Source of the DNA: Bolinopsis microptera
Lineage: Eukaryota > Ctenophora > Tentaculata > Lobata > Bolinopsidae
Assembly: GCF_026151205.1 (NCBI RefSeq)
Contig: NC_087073.1
Coordinates: forward strand, 9,252,411-9,316,410
DNA length: 64,000 nt
Direction of reading: 5' to 3'
The notes below the pieces were generated by a model. The model was not told where the DNA came from and ran no database searches. It saw only the letters and a program-made list of their open reading frames with translations. Positions 1 to 10,889 of the stretch are shown piece by piece. Positions within the stretch are counted from its first letter, which is position 1. The number at the start of each line of letters is the position of its first letter. Made by a program: the position numbers and the translations under genes.

Positions 1-365
1 TCCTTTAAATTTACGAGACGGACATTTTGTTAAAAACCGGAAGGTTCTATCTATTTTACTTCTGGAGATATTCCCCGGCCGGTAGGGTTTGCTGGGTAAT
101 AAAAATAGAGCAAAAGACTTTGCTTTGAGCTGTAACATATAATGTTTAATGATTGGATATGCCCCAACTTTTTCGAAACGTTTTTTGTAAATCTATCACA
201 TATCAGTAAGTTGATTGACGATGTCCAATGTCAACCTTTCCAGATCGTTGCTCTGCGAAGCAAGAATGCTAGTTTGCGCGGCGCATCGAAGCGCGCAGCG
301 AAGTCCTCCCACAATGGAAAATATTGACCATTTTGCAGATTTTAATCTTGCATCGATTATCACGC
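1..365. other. Intergenic, no gene seen
   Basis: Short ORFs only, with no recognisable domain. The right end, from about 350, is a run of TTATCACG/TTTATCGC motifs that also occurs inverted at about 1176-1196, beyond the TIR element that follows. Confidence 0.6.
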
Positions 366-374
366 GTTTATCGC

Positions 375-1128
375 GGGTCCGGGACTCTAGGGCGTAAGAC
401 TCTAGGGCGTGAGACTTTAGGGCGGCGCCCTAACCCTAACCATCACCCTAACCCTAACCCTAACCCTAACCCTAAGTAGGGGGTGCACGATAAAAATAAA
501 CTTGCTCGGATTTTCAAAATTTGTGTACCATTGTTTCCTAGAGACTGTGAGAATTTTCACAGTACCAAATTTGTTATACTTTTTTGGAATGATCAGTGAG
601 TTTCGCCTAGGTGCCATATTTGATGGTGCGCGGCTTTTGGAGCAAAATTAGGTGTAAAAGTCGCGTAATTTGACGAAATTCGTTGATTTTTGTCGTATTA
701 TTTTATCATATCTTCGGTTCCTGAACATGAATCATGCTGAAAATTTGTCAGAACCTTCCTATCATACTTAACTACCGAACCTTATTTAGTTGGGAGAGAT
801 TGGCCTTGATTAAGAGGTCTAAAAATGACAAAATAGGTATAAATCCGTTGATAACTCAAATTCTGACCATCGAAATTGCTCAAACTAAATTAGGTTCAGT
901 AGAACATAAGTGTTTACGTACGCTGACCAAATTTCAACTAAATTGTTGTATGGGAAGTATTATAACTTTTTGATTGTTTCCGAAATAATGTGCTGGCCGA
1001 AATAAGAGCTAAAAAACTATTCAATGGTCAGCGCGCGCGTCTTACAGTCGATGGCGCACTGCCTACCCTAAGACCCTAGAGTCTTACGCCCTAGACTCTA
1101 GAGTCTTACGCCCTAGAGTCCGGACCCC
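375..1128. mobile_element. Non-autonomous TIR DNA transposon with telomere-like repeats
   Basis: The left end (GGGTCCGGGACTCTAGGGCG, continuing with GTAAGACTCTAGGGCG) is repeated inverted at the right end (about 1079-1128). The 9-bp sequence GTTTATCGC flanks both ends (366-374 and 1129-1137), which looks like a target-site duplication. That length would suit a Mutator-like or hAT-like element. The flanks themselves contain related TTATCGC motifs, so part of the match could be chance. No transposase is visible inside. A CCCTAA run sits just inside the left TIR. Confidence 0.65.
429..474. repeat. Interstitial telomere-like (CCCTAA)n
   Basis: Seven to eight near-perfect CCCTAA units with one interruption (CATCAC), lying inside the left TIR region of the 375-1128 element. 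Confidence 0.9.
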
Positions 1129-1200
1129 GTTTATCGCATGCGAGACGATTATCGCACGATTATCACGGTACTTGACGATAAACGCGTGATTATCGCAGGA

Positions 1201-1352
1201 TCGTCTTGTTATCGCACGATAATTGTGATGTCGTACTGTTATCGCACGATAATTGTGATGTCGTACTGTTATCGCACGATAATTGTTATGTCGCACTGAT
1301 ATCGCACGATAATTGTGATTTAATTTCGGACTATGATCGCACGATGATCGAG
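1201..1352. repeat. 30-bp tandem repeat (ATCGCACGATAATTGTG core)
   Basis: Four 30-bp units start at 1201, 1231, 1261 and 1291, followed by a decayed fifth. Each holds the near-palindromic core ATCGCACGAT. Related ATTATCG motifs recur at 1135-1200 and at 8100-8220. The short ORFs read through it on both strands are repeat artefacts. Confidence 0.9.
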
Positions 1353-1780
1353 AACATATCAAAAATAGATTTTACTAAGTTACTACAGTTGACTTGATAA
1401 TGTACATGGTATGAATTCTGATCTATTTGAATTCAGAATTAGAAAGATGGTGCATTTGGGTATTCATACTTTGTGATAACAAGAATATAATGATCGCTGT
1501 AATTTAGATACAATAATTGGCACACCGCACCTAGCTACCTAACGTTTACTGATACCAGGTCATAAATACCTATTAAAATTCTTTTTCTTCTATGGTGATA
1601 TTTCACATGATGCATGTACTGTAAGCCTCATATATATTACGATTAACAGTGACACTCTAATTGGTAATGACCATCATAATCAATAATGTTATCATGGTTT
1701 ACTCACGCAAAGAACAGGACTGATGCACGTATTCCGATTTATTTCATATTATCATCGAAATCATAAATATTTCATAACTT
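1353..1780. other. Intergenic, nothing recognised
   Basis: AT-rich, with no ORF of note and no repeat that I can relate to others in the window. Confidence 0.5.
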
Positions 1781-2312
1781 CAGTTAAGGCCCCTTCCAGC
1801 CATTGCCACCTGCCACCTAATTTGGCAGGTTTTACATTAAGACTGATAATCAATTTGAAGTCTTAAAATGATTCCTGCAAAATTAACCGAAAACCTGCCT
1901 ATTTATCGTATTCGTGCAGAGATTTATCTCACGTAATTATTTAATCGAGTTGTTGATTTATAGAAAAGCCTGCAAAATTAACACAAAACCTGCCTCACCT
2001 TTCACCTACTCTCGGCAGGTTTGCTCTATTTTGGCAGGTTTTCCGTTAAATATAAAGTCGAATGCTGCAGATTTAACGCAAATCCTGCGTAAGTTGAGAT
2101 AATTTGAATCAACTTGTGGCGTGATTAAACCTATATTGGCAGGGGTTTTGGATAATTTGAGTGTACAATGTGGAATACTGTAATGATCGTATAACCTTAT
2201 TACTAGGTAGGGTGTAGGACTGAGACTTGGTTTGTGCAAAGCTACAGAAGTACAGAATGATACATGCCTACATGGCTCTATAGTTTATACTTTTATACAT
2301 GCAGTCACTAGT

Positions 2313-2413
2313 CAGTGGCGAAACGACCGCCCGACACTCCGGCAACCCCTGCTATGCGGAAGGGGATGGGGGGGGGGGTGCAGCTGCGGCCTCTTAGGTA
2401 CGTTTCGCCACTG
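2313..2413. mobile_element. Short hAT-like MITE
   Basis: It begins CAGTGGCGAAACG and ends with the inverse CGTTTCGCCACTG. The termini belong to the same family as the MITE at 25,003. It is about 101 bp long with a poly-G run inside. No matching 8-bp duplication is visible, so it may be a deletion or rearranged copy. Confidence 0.65.
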
Positions 2414-2463
2414 CATATTATCCACTGTTACCAACACGGGGTCTATGATAAGTTTGAGTATAA

Positions 2464-3230
2464 AAGTGGTGGGCCAAAAGTCAGTGTGCAAACGTTGGCC
2501 TTAATAGCTCAGTCACTGAGTGCCCAATTGAAATACTTCCTTCTGGTATGACTTAGTACCACCACTGGTTCGAGGAATTTGTCAACTCGAAAAATATTCG
2601 CGTTCATTTTTTTTAAATGGAGGTTCATTTTCACATTTTTTTGATAGTTTGAATAATCGGATCAAGCTAAATGTTATTGAATTGTGTTTGGCCATTCGAA
2701 TTACGTTTGCCCTGAAAGAATGAGAGTTCTAGCTTCTCAGATGACCGAGATATGAAGCATAACAAGCTTGTTCATTACGTGTGATCAGGTGATTGGTTTA
2801 CCTAATCACGTGATAAGGTGACCCCGTTAACTACCCCGTTAAACATTATGGGAATTGTTAAGGGTGCCCAATTAAGGTGTCGTGTCACGGTGTCACATAA
2901 TCACCCAGTCAATTTGTTAACGAGATACACAAAATGCTTGTTAACTTCGTCATTTCTAATCCGTTTTGCCTCATTTTTTCAGATCATATGCAACATTTGA
3001 TAATCTACCGTCTCCAAAAAAATTAGGCGTTCAGGATTTTCAGAGAAAACAATATAGGTGTTTTAATATTGAATGGGCGTGGTCTAAAATATTCGAATTT
3101 TCAAATTTTGACGACGGAATCCTCGAACCAGTAAGTACAGTATGCCATCTGCAAAGCAACAGCTCTCAAATATAAAACTCAGCGGAGGTATAAGACCCAA
3201 CATTTGCACACTGACTTTTGGCCCACCCTG
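2464..3230. mobile_element. Mariner/Tc1-like non-autonomous element, degenerate
   Basis: The left region GGTGGGCCAAAAGTCAGTG (from about 2468) is inverted at the right end (ACTGACTTTTGGCCCACCCTG, ending at 3230). About 250 bp internal to the left end is related to the element at 16,718-17,014, including the GAGGAATTTGTCAA and ATTACGTTTG blocks. No transposase ORF is intact. Confidence 0.6.
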
Positions 3231-3565
3231 TTTAAAAACCGATTATTGGAAAATAACTGTTTGCTTAACTTCAGTTCTTAGGTTGCCATTTTTAGATTAG
3301 ATTGCTATGTTCTTAAGTAGTGAGGACAGCACTTTTTCAGTTGCAGTGCCTCTACCTGTTCATTGTTCACATTGTAAGATTTAGTGAATGAAGTGATTCT
3401 GAAAGAATCTTCAATTACAATTAATATAATAGTTCTAAATATGCAGTTATTTTCAGATTATGAGATATTTGATCGGAAATTTGTCACACGTTAAAGTGAC
3501 ACTTAATAAGTTGGACCTTAATCGAAATTCGTATTCACGAATTGGAAATAGCTCGTACTATAATT

Positions 3566-3612
3566 TATAGGTTGACCTCCCACATATGCTCTAAGTGGGA
3601 GGTCAACCTATA
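3566..3612. repeat. Perfect 18-bp hairpin
   Basis: TATAGGTTGACCTCCCAC at 3566-3583 is perfectly inverted at 3595-3612 around an 11-nt loop. It could be a folded small RNA or the remnant of a very short inverted-repeat element. Nothing nearby decides between these. Confidence 0.8.
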
Positions 3613-4030
3613 ACTCAAATTATTGCTATTTACCAATATTAATTGATCACTGATGTGGCACTTTCAGCGGAAAATTAGTAATAGAAAGCGGACAAACCAG
3701 TTTTGGTGAAGGATGTATATCTTATACTCTTATAGTAGTTGTACACTGTACAGCAATGCTAAGGTAATGAGGTAATGCTGTAATGGGACTACTGCGGACC
3801 CTCTACCGGCCAAACATATTATCTCATTATTGAAGGGTGTAGACTGTAATATAGATGTAAGAACTTGCTAAATTGGGAGGTGACTGTTTTAAAATGATCA
3901 GATGCTTGCTTACTAACTTATTAAGAATGAGAGGTGATAGTGATTTACTTTATCTTGACAGGACAGTTAAGTATTTAAGCTTAAGAAACCACGTGGAGCT
4001 AAACGGTGCAAGTGATATAATACTTGAAAA
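3613..4030. other. Non-coding interior of the 4.3-kb element
   Basis: No ORF or repeat of note was seen between the hairpin and the next TIR element. Confidence 0.5.
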
Positions 4031-4696
4031 TTGACCCCCCTCCCCCCCCCCCCCCGACAATTGACCAAACAAATATATTTATTATACTAACCCTAACAGT
4101 AACCCGATTGGGCGACATCTGTCCGACAGCGACATCTGTCCGACAGCCGAATTGGGGATTTCAGACAGATTTCGCTGTCGGACAGGAGTCGTTTTTGGCG
4201 ACATCTGTCCGAATTTCGGATCATATTGTAATTTCGGTTCACATTCATATTTCACAAACTCACGGGTAATTTCGTGACGTTGCTCCCATTGTTCGAATGC
4301 TGATTTGATCCATTGAGATCTGATCCATCGATACGTGATTGACTATTTAAGGACAGGATTGTGCTAGCCGTACACTAACAAGCTGTCGATCACATCACAG
4401 GACACAGCCTACATGAGTACATATAGGATAGCAGCCGTATGGAGATCAGTTATCGCAATCCACAATGGCAACCAATCTTCAGTAAACAGACCCAGATCTG
4501 CAGCAAACAGACCCGAGAGATCTGGAAACGCTATCCATTCCTGCAAACTAAATCCTCTCTACCGACAACAGTCCAATGATGCTCTGGGACTCTGGATGGG
4601 ACGAACAGACTCGTCGATCATTCCTTTGGGGGACTCCTAAGAACGCAGATCATATGGTGGACGCGGAGCATTGCGTAGTCAACGCCCAACGGTACC

Positions 4697-4935
4697 TTCA
4701 AATCCGCACCTAATCTCTTCCATCAGCTCTTCACAGTCCACGGACTCTTCCCTGACGGCTGGCACCTCCCCCTCTTCTAAGGACTCATTCCTGGAAAATC
4801 GACGACCCTCTACCGCAACATGTTCGAGGAGATAGACACCTGGGCTTCTGAGGCCTTGGGGCTACCAACCACAATACATTCTCATGGACTACGAGCTCGC
4901 CATTCACAACGCAGTTGCTTCATGCCTGCCTGCCT
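4697..4935 (+). pseudogene. Mutator-like transposase relic
   Basis: Reading + strand frames gives LFTVHGLFPDGWHLPL, then an in-frame TAA, then LIPGKSTTLYRNMFEEIDTW. After a frame change comes LMDYELAIHNA. This order (..HG..P.., LL/IPGK.. Y..., D.E.A..NA) is what I know of the catalytic region of MULE transposases. The stop and the frame change make it a dead copy. Family assignment is by eye only. Confidence 0.6.
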
Positions 4936-5151
4936 AGGTCGAAAATAAACTAGTAGTACACTATGGCTCAGATCATATCTCAAATTGGCAATGTTACGTA
5001 TTCAAATTAACAGTTCAGATCACGTCTCTAATTGGAAATGTGTTGTATTGAAATCAGATCACAATTTCGGACAAATGTCGTTTTTTCTGGTACCCTGAGT
5101 CGGACAGATGTCGCTGTCGGACAGATGTCGCTGACAGGAGTCGTGTTACCC

Positions 5152-5334
5152 AGTAACCCTAACCCTGACCCTAACCCTGACCCTGACCCTAACCCTAACC
5201 CTAACCCTAACCCTAACCCTGACCCTGACCCTAACCCTGACCCTAACCCTGACCCTAACCCTGACCCTAACCCTGACCCTAACCCTGACCCTAACCCTGA
5301 CCCTAACCCTGACCCTAACCCTGACCCTAACCCT
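5152..5334. repeat. Interstitial telomere-like CCCTAA/CCCTGA array
   Basis: About 180 bp of alternating CCCTAA and CCCTGA hexamers. The + strand reading frame through it (NPDPNPDP..) is a repeat artefact, not a protein. Confidence 0.9.
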
Positions 5335-6363
5335 GAATTGACCCCAGTGTAATTACATGGGGGGTCAATTGTCGGGGGTAGATTGCATCAGGGGGTCATT
5401 TGTCGGAGGGGGGGGGGGAGGGGGTCAATTGTTGCGGTACCGTACTATATAAGTATATAGCGTACTATACCTCTCATTTGGAGATTCAGTGCCATGGTTG
5501 TCAGCTTTTTATCAACTCCGGCCAATTTCTTGACTGCGCTAATCAACTCGGTTTTATTGACTTTTAGTTTTGGTGCCAAATAAGCAAAATTCCAAATAAC
5601 TTAAGAACTTAAAAGAAAGATAAAAGAAACTTGCCAATTTATAAATTTAACGCTGCCATAATAAGATTATAGCATTATAATCTATTTGGCATGGATTGAT
5701 AATTTTATAACAAATCCTGCAAAGTTAATGGAAAACCTGCCGATTTAACTTTATCACTGCCGTAATCTATCCGGCAAGGATTGATAATTTTATAAAAAAT
5801 CCTGCCAAGTTAATGGAAAACCTGCCGATTTAACTTTATCACTGCCGTAATCCATCCGGAAAGGATTGATAATTTTATAGCAAATCCTGCCAAGTTAATA
5901 GAAAACCTGCCAAATAACAAATACCTGCGCTGTTGATGCAGGATCACTAGTTAATTAGGCAGGTTTTGACATAAAAAATTAAGAGAAAACCTGCGGATTT
6001 AGTGTAATATACTGCTGATCTGGACAGGGTAAATTAGATTACTAGGCAGGAGTGGTAATTTCGCAGTCTTCGCTATTAACTGGGCAGGTTTTAGGTTAAA
6101 TTCGCAGTGGCAATGGCTGGAAGGGGCCTCAGTTACTATGGTAGTATTTTATCCGGGAAAACGGTCCCATTGAATGTCATGACCATATATATTTCATTAC
6201 TGCAACATTATTATATCAAGCATCGCAAAGTCCACACAACGAATTAAAATATGATCCTATGGCAGATTAAAAATGAAAGAATGTCTCGCGAGCACAAATA
6301 TTGCATCGGGTCCGGATGTGGGTACGGACAGCATCGATGCTGTAGTTGTTGCTGTTGTTGCAG

Positions 6364-6397
6364 CATGCAGGTTAACATCATCATGTTAACCTGCATG
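6364..6397. repeat. Perfect 15-bp hairpin
   Basis: CATGCAGGTTAACAT (6364-6378) is perfectly inverted at 6383-6397 with a 4-nt CATC loop. It follows a short TTGCTGTTGTTG run. No partner element was recognised. Confidence 0.8.
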
Positions 6398-6954
6398 TGC
6401 TGATTTCTCACGTATCTTTCTTCACACCTGTTCTGAAATATTCAGTATGGTAATATTTAAAACAAATTGGTATACGTTAGTGTACAAATTATAATGGTAT
6501 ATGGCCTACCAACAATTTTTCAAATAAAATGTGTTAATAGTCATGTTCTTACTCTTCTGGTCCTTCGGAGAAAACCTTTGCTCTTTTTCGTTTTCTGGTT
6601 ATTCATTTTAGCTAAATAACATAGTGGTGAGTGGCTGAATAAAATCATGAAACAGACTTTTAGCCTTGCCAAGTCTATGCTTGCGGTCAGCCCTCATTTT
6701 CTTATACCTCAGACCCACTTCCCGCACCATGTCCTCCGTAACTGCATGCTGACCCTGAAAAGGAATATAAATCAAGTTTCTGTGTTACAAACCACTATTA
6801 TACTAGTTTCAAGAGCTTATTTTATGAAACAATATCACTTATGTACATCATGTGCGACTTAATCATTCTATGCATGACATGGATGAATCTGGTTTAGATT
6901 GGTTGCAACCCAGATCACAGATGGAGTGTAGTTTAATTATTAACTGAAATGGTG
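6398..6954. other. Intergenic, nothing recognised
   Basis: Only a 71-codon ORF (6647-6862) with no recognisable features. Confidence 0.5.
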
Positions 6955-7135
6955 CACCGCTAGTTTCCGCTAGCTTCCGCCAGGTATTCGCTGGCTTCCG
7001 CTAGGTAATAATGCTGCGTGGCGAATTTGCGCGCAATATATGTCCGCTAGGCATCCGCTAGCTTCCGTAAGACTTCCGCTAGTTTCCGCTAGCTATCCGA
7101 AATTGCCGCTAGGTCCGCTCATTTTCCGTAACTTA
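6955..7135. repeat. Degenerate TTCCGCTAG short tandem repeats
   Basis: About fifteen diverged copies of a 9-11-bp unit around (T)TCCGCTAG. A similar texture with the unit ATGTCCGCC appears at 52,058-52,140. Confidence 0.75.
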
Positions 7136-7551
7136 AATCTGCGAAATCGGCTATATACGGACCCGTGATATCTTACCTTCTATATGGCAGAACCTGCCGA
7201 TAGCCTCCCGTATCTCCTTATCATTTACCAGTGAGGGGTTCCGCCCCCTAAACTTCCTAGATAGAACATTATTACTACAAGCATTATATTAATCATTATA
7301 TTAATCAGTAATCTTACACTGAATAAACAATCGCACAGTTTAAGCTCCAAGGTAAATGTATATTTTATAACTATAATAACTTAAGAATATATCCAATATT
7401 TTTAATGAAATAGCAGTTAACTCACTCCCATTGCTGCTTCCTCTCCCCGAGCGGTTTCAGCTGCCGGGTCACAGTTAGCCCCGCAAACATTCTCATTCTT
7501 TGTGACATGCCTACACTTTATTAGTTTAGATATTCCCATACTATTACGTAA
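7136..7551. other. Intergenic, nothing recognised
   Basis: No ORF, RNA or repeat that I can support. Confidence 0.5.
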
Positions 7552-7712
7552 GGAGTCGTTCACATATTACGTAATCCATTTTTGGAACATTTTTAATCCC
7601 CCCCCCCCTCTGTAATCAGTTTTACACAAGCTATTGTGTCAAAATTACACTAGCGTTATCATTTGGAAACCCCCCCCCCCCTCAGCTGATGACGTAATAT
7701 GTGAACGACCCC
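7552..7712. mobile_element. MITE with GGGGTCGTTCACATATTACG ends
   Basis: The left end GGAGTCGTTCACATATTACG (from 7552) is inverted at the right (ATATGTGAACGACCCC, ending 7712). TAA lies outside each end and may be a short target-site duplication. Two poly-C tracts lie symmetrically inside. The right half of a second copy is seen at about 52,508-52,532. Confidence 0.75.
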
Positions 7713-8099
7713 TAATCAATTTTAAATAAGCAGAGAATTAAGCAGAGAATGTATGACAAATAGTATTCTCCACTATTTGTATCTATGAAACATGCATGCA
7801 GCCTGCTTGTTGTAGATAGCAAAATATAAATGACGTCACAGCAGGAACAACGTTACAAAACGTTAAATTGAAATAATGGCGGCATTGTGAGTCTCAAGGT
7901 GCATTATAGGCGTGCATTATAGGCGCGGCGTTACCAGGCGCTGAAATTCAATCATCAATAGTGCTCGATTCTAAGTTCGATTTTAAAATATCAAAACTCC
8001 AACGTAAATGCGCGGCACTACATTATAAAACAATAAAATCACGTTATAAAAACTTGGAAATATTGGTATCAATTAGAAAACGTGTAAATTATTTTTAAC

Positions 8100-8260
8100 A
8101 AATTTTATCGTCCAATTATCGTGTTATTGTTGTCTGATTGCTCGATAATTGTCATATTTGCGATTATCGTCCGATTATCGCGCGCGCGACGAATATCGTG
8201 CGATAATCGGCAGTATAACAATGAACAATAAACGCGCGTTTATCAATTTATCGTCGATTA
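8100..8260. repeat. ATTATCG-rich repeat cluster
   Basis: Multiple (CG)ATTATCG motifs in both orientations, with CGCGCGCGA in the middle. The composition matches the repeats flanking the 375-1128 element, so this may be the remnant of the same family. Confidence 0.6.
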
Positions 8261-8533
8261 TTATTTTATGTACGAATAGAATCTACAAATTTTCCACCAT
8301 GAGCTCCAATCAGTAAGCTTACAAATTTTTGATAAATTGGATCGAGCTAGGGAAAATTATCAAAAATGTATTACCCATTATACAATTTGTTATAAAATTG
8401 TCCGTAAATTTGTTGCAGTTTTTAGAAAGAAGGCAATTAACCGTATATTTTATTGTTAAAATTGAAAATTGTAGATATCGAATATTTAATTATATGCAAT
8501 TGAATTACAAATTAGAAAACTAATAGCTACAGT

Positions 8534-8573
8534 TCAGTGGCATAACGACCGCCTCCACAGCCCTTACCGTTGC
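8534..8573. mobile_element. Single hAT-like MITE end
   Basis: CAGTGGCATAACGACCGCC matches the left terminus of the MITE at 2313 closely. No right end was found, so this is a fragment. Confidence 0.5.
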
Positions 8574-8639
8574 AGTTACAGTATAAGCTTAAATGCCGAA
8601 TTTATTCGAACATAATTTGTGGCTTTAACAACTACATTT

Positions 8640-8685
8640 CTTATCTATTTAGGGTTATACTTATACGGGTTCCTGATATGCTAGT
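8640..8685. mobile_element. Degenerate Helitron 3' end
   Basis: TTTAGGGTTATACTTATACG, then GGTTCCTGATATGCTAG, resembles the 3' terminus of the Helitrons at 15,715 and 49,954 (TTTTAGGGTTATACGGGTTC then CTGCTAG). Small insertions are present and no 5' part is recognisable. Confidence 0.5.
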
Positions 8686-10108
8686 TAATTGAAATAGTAT
8701 GGAAATCAAGCTCATACAATTACAATATGCATTGAATTACAATTCACAATTACTCCTATTTCTTGATTTGATGATATTTCAAATAATATGAAAACGGTTT
8801 TAACAAAAACTGGAAAGATAAAAATAATTTAAAATTCAAGGTCAGATCACTGATGACATGGTCCGTGGTCGATCTCAAAATCCTAATTTAATTAAATTTA
8901 ACCCGTCAAATATCGTTAAGGTTCAGTAAAATTTGTACAAGGCTTTCTGATCTGAGTAGTATTCAGAGATTCATGAAATCTGAGGCGTGAAGGTGTCCCC
9001 TTAATGCCAAAGAGATTAGGATTAGGAACAACAGGACGAAAATAGAAAGCGTCCCCACGTCCCACTATGTATGGTGAAGGACATGGTATAGTATAGCAGG
9101 GTCTGGACCCCAGTAAGGTATAGTATAGCATAATCAATACACAAATCTTAATATTGATAGCCTGCAGGCGTGTCTTTTTTTTGTTTGCCGGTATATTAAT
9201 TTGATTTCGACTGCAAACCGATCCAGGTTGCATTTTTTTGTCAGTATTTGCGAGTGTGCCAGGTCCACTAAATAGCCAAAGATGATTAGAGGCATGACAC
9301 TCAACACCCTACATATCTCACTCGATTATCTGAACTGTAGATTCTCTCCTATTTCGGGATCTTTTTGTCCTTTACTTAATAAGAATCTATTGTTGTGTGT
9401 TATTTCCCGGGTTCGTGTTCGTGATATTGATAACATTCGGTTTAGATTTTTTACCCTTATACATAAGATCATAGCCCTGGATGCAATTACTAACAATAAC
9501 AGCCGAATCGTCAAAATCTAGGTCTAGGTTTCCTAGAACTGTAACAGTTCTAAGTTGCGAAGTAGTGTTCCGTTTTGGGTCTCGCCGTAAAACTGTCCAA
9601 ACTTAATTTTTATTTATTTCTGGGTAGACTCGAGTACAGTTGTTAACCTAATTTGTCTTATCAATGAAATCTACGTGATGGTTGGAATAACTGCTCCTGT
9701 TTGGCCCGTATTTTGTTTGATATTTTAGAGCCTTCGTAATTCAATTTGTATTTCAACCTTATTAAAAAACCTTTAATAATTAGTATGTTCGATTGCTTCT
9801 GCAAAATTTCATTTCAAAAGGAATTAAATCGTCGCTGAACCTGCCGTTCCATGCTTTTTCTGATAAATCTTTCATGCTAAATTTCATAGCCAAATTCCCA
9901 GGTGAGGTAACAGTTCCTTCGAAGTGTGGCCGTCGAGATGCAATGAAAACTGAGTTCATATTTCTGTTCCTTAATCTTATATAATTATAACCTGGTTTTT
10001 TGTCCAGACTCCAGGATGTATTTCAGCTGCATATATGCAGTTAAAAATGAGAATTCATTTTCAGTACACTTCGAGTTCGACCGCATTTCGACGGGACTGG
10101 CAGTATAG
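8686..10108. other. Intergenic, nothing recognised
   Basis: ORFs of up to about 105 codons occur on both strands, but none shows a domain, signal peptide or exon-like pattern that I would defend. Confidence 0.5.
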
Positions 10109-10132
10109 GATTGATCATCATGATGATCAATC
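10109..10132. repeat. 24-bp perfect palindrome
   Basis: GATTGATCATCA is followed directly by its reverse complement with no spacer. Confidence 0.85.
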
Positions 10133-10320
10133 ACTCTACACTCGACTGTCACATGACTTTTTAAACACGTTCCCTAGCTGGCCCTGAATGACTATTAGAA
10201 ATCCTAGCCCTCTTATCTGATCCCAACCCTAATCCAAACCCAATCTTTAACAAAAGCATACGCTGAAACCCTAACCCTAACGAGAAATTAGACCAACTTC
10301 CTTATACGCCATACGGTCAT

Positions 10321-10430
10321 ATCACGTGATCGAGACAGTTTTTTGCCAATATCTCGCCAGGAGAGCATTTTAACCCTTTGTCATGGGGGTGATTCGGAAT
10401 CAGCGTCCGAAAATACATCGATTCAAGTTG
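10321..10430. repeat. Dispersed repeat family A, copy 1
   Basis: It contains CACGTGATCGAGACAG, GCCAATATCTCGCCAG and TTCGGAATCAGCGTCCGA. Other copies lie at about 42,102-42,210 and 51,609-51,713. A degenerate CCCTAA run lies just upstream here (10,200-10,280) and in the third copy (51,490-51,585). Near copies 2 and 3 there are oppositely oriented ends of the type GGCGGAATGACAGGCTGAG, so the family may be a TIR transposon. Confidence 0.6.
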
Positions 10431-10889
10431 GTTCCAACTGCCGGGGGTCCTTTTAGAAAAATATTGAAGATTGACTGTAGCACGCTTTAGCACGCTCGGG
10501 AAGTATAACTATATTCTATAACTGTTGGTCCATTCGGTGCATCGCAAATTTGCACTGATGACTATGTAAAAGGTTTTGCAGAATTTAACACTATTTTTAG
10601 CAGGTTGACGTTAGTCTTACTCTTTAGTTTTCTATATTTCTTTGAGTTCGATAAATGCGTAATTGTAATCGAAATCACGACTGGCTACAGTTCAGTTGGC
10701 ACTGATGAATACATTTATTCTAGTTAGAAAAAATATTTTTGCACACTATCAGTTTAATAATCCGAACTTCCCCCGTAGTGAACAGTGTATAGTTTTGCTA
10801 ACTACTAACTATACTCCACCAATTAGAATTACAAGGAACACCAAGATATCTGATATAGTTGTAAATATCCAGAAATAACGGACAGGACA

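Larger units (their letters stand above)
4031..5428. mobile_element. MULE-like TIR element nested in the 4.3-kb element
   Basis: The outer ends TTGACCCCC..GACAATTGACC (4031-4067) and the inverse (about 5361-5428) form a first TIR. A second, inner inverted repeat carries several copies of CGACATCTGTCCGACAG (4111-4210 and, inverted, 5085-5140). A transposase relic lies between them. The right arm of the inner TIR runs straight into a long CCCTAA/CCCTGA array, and the left arm has two CCCTAAC units at the equivalent place. Confidence 0.6.
1787..6129. mobile_element. 4.3-kb TIR element with 6-bp target-site duplication
   Basis: A 23-bp perfect terminal inverted repeat begins AGGCCCCTTCCAGCCATTGC at 1787 and is inverted at 6107-6129. 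The hexamer CAGTTA flanks both ends (1781-1786, 6130-6135). Just inside each end are many copies of a GGCAGGTTTT / AAAACCTGCC motif in both orientations (about 1808-2150 and 5715-6100), which could be subterminal transposase-binding repeats. A 6-bp duplication is known for IS3EU-, Dada- and Polinton-type elements, but no intact transposase is visible, so the superfamily is open. The interior is a nest of other insertions, listed separately. Confidence 0.75.

Noticed and set aside
4413-4640. 75-codon ORF in the MULE-like element
   Set aside because: It sits upstream of a broken transposase and shows no motif that I could tie to it.
5032-5352. ORF with (NPDP)n
   Set aside because: It is a reading of the CCCTAA/CCCTGA telomere-like array.
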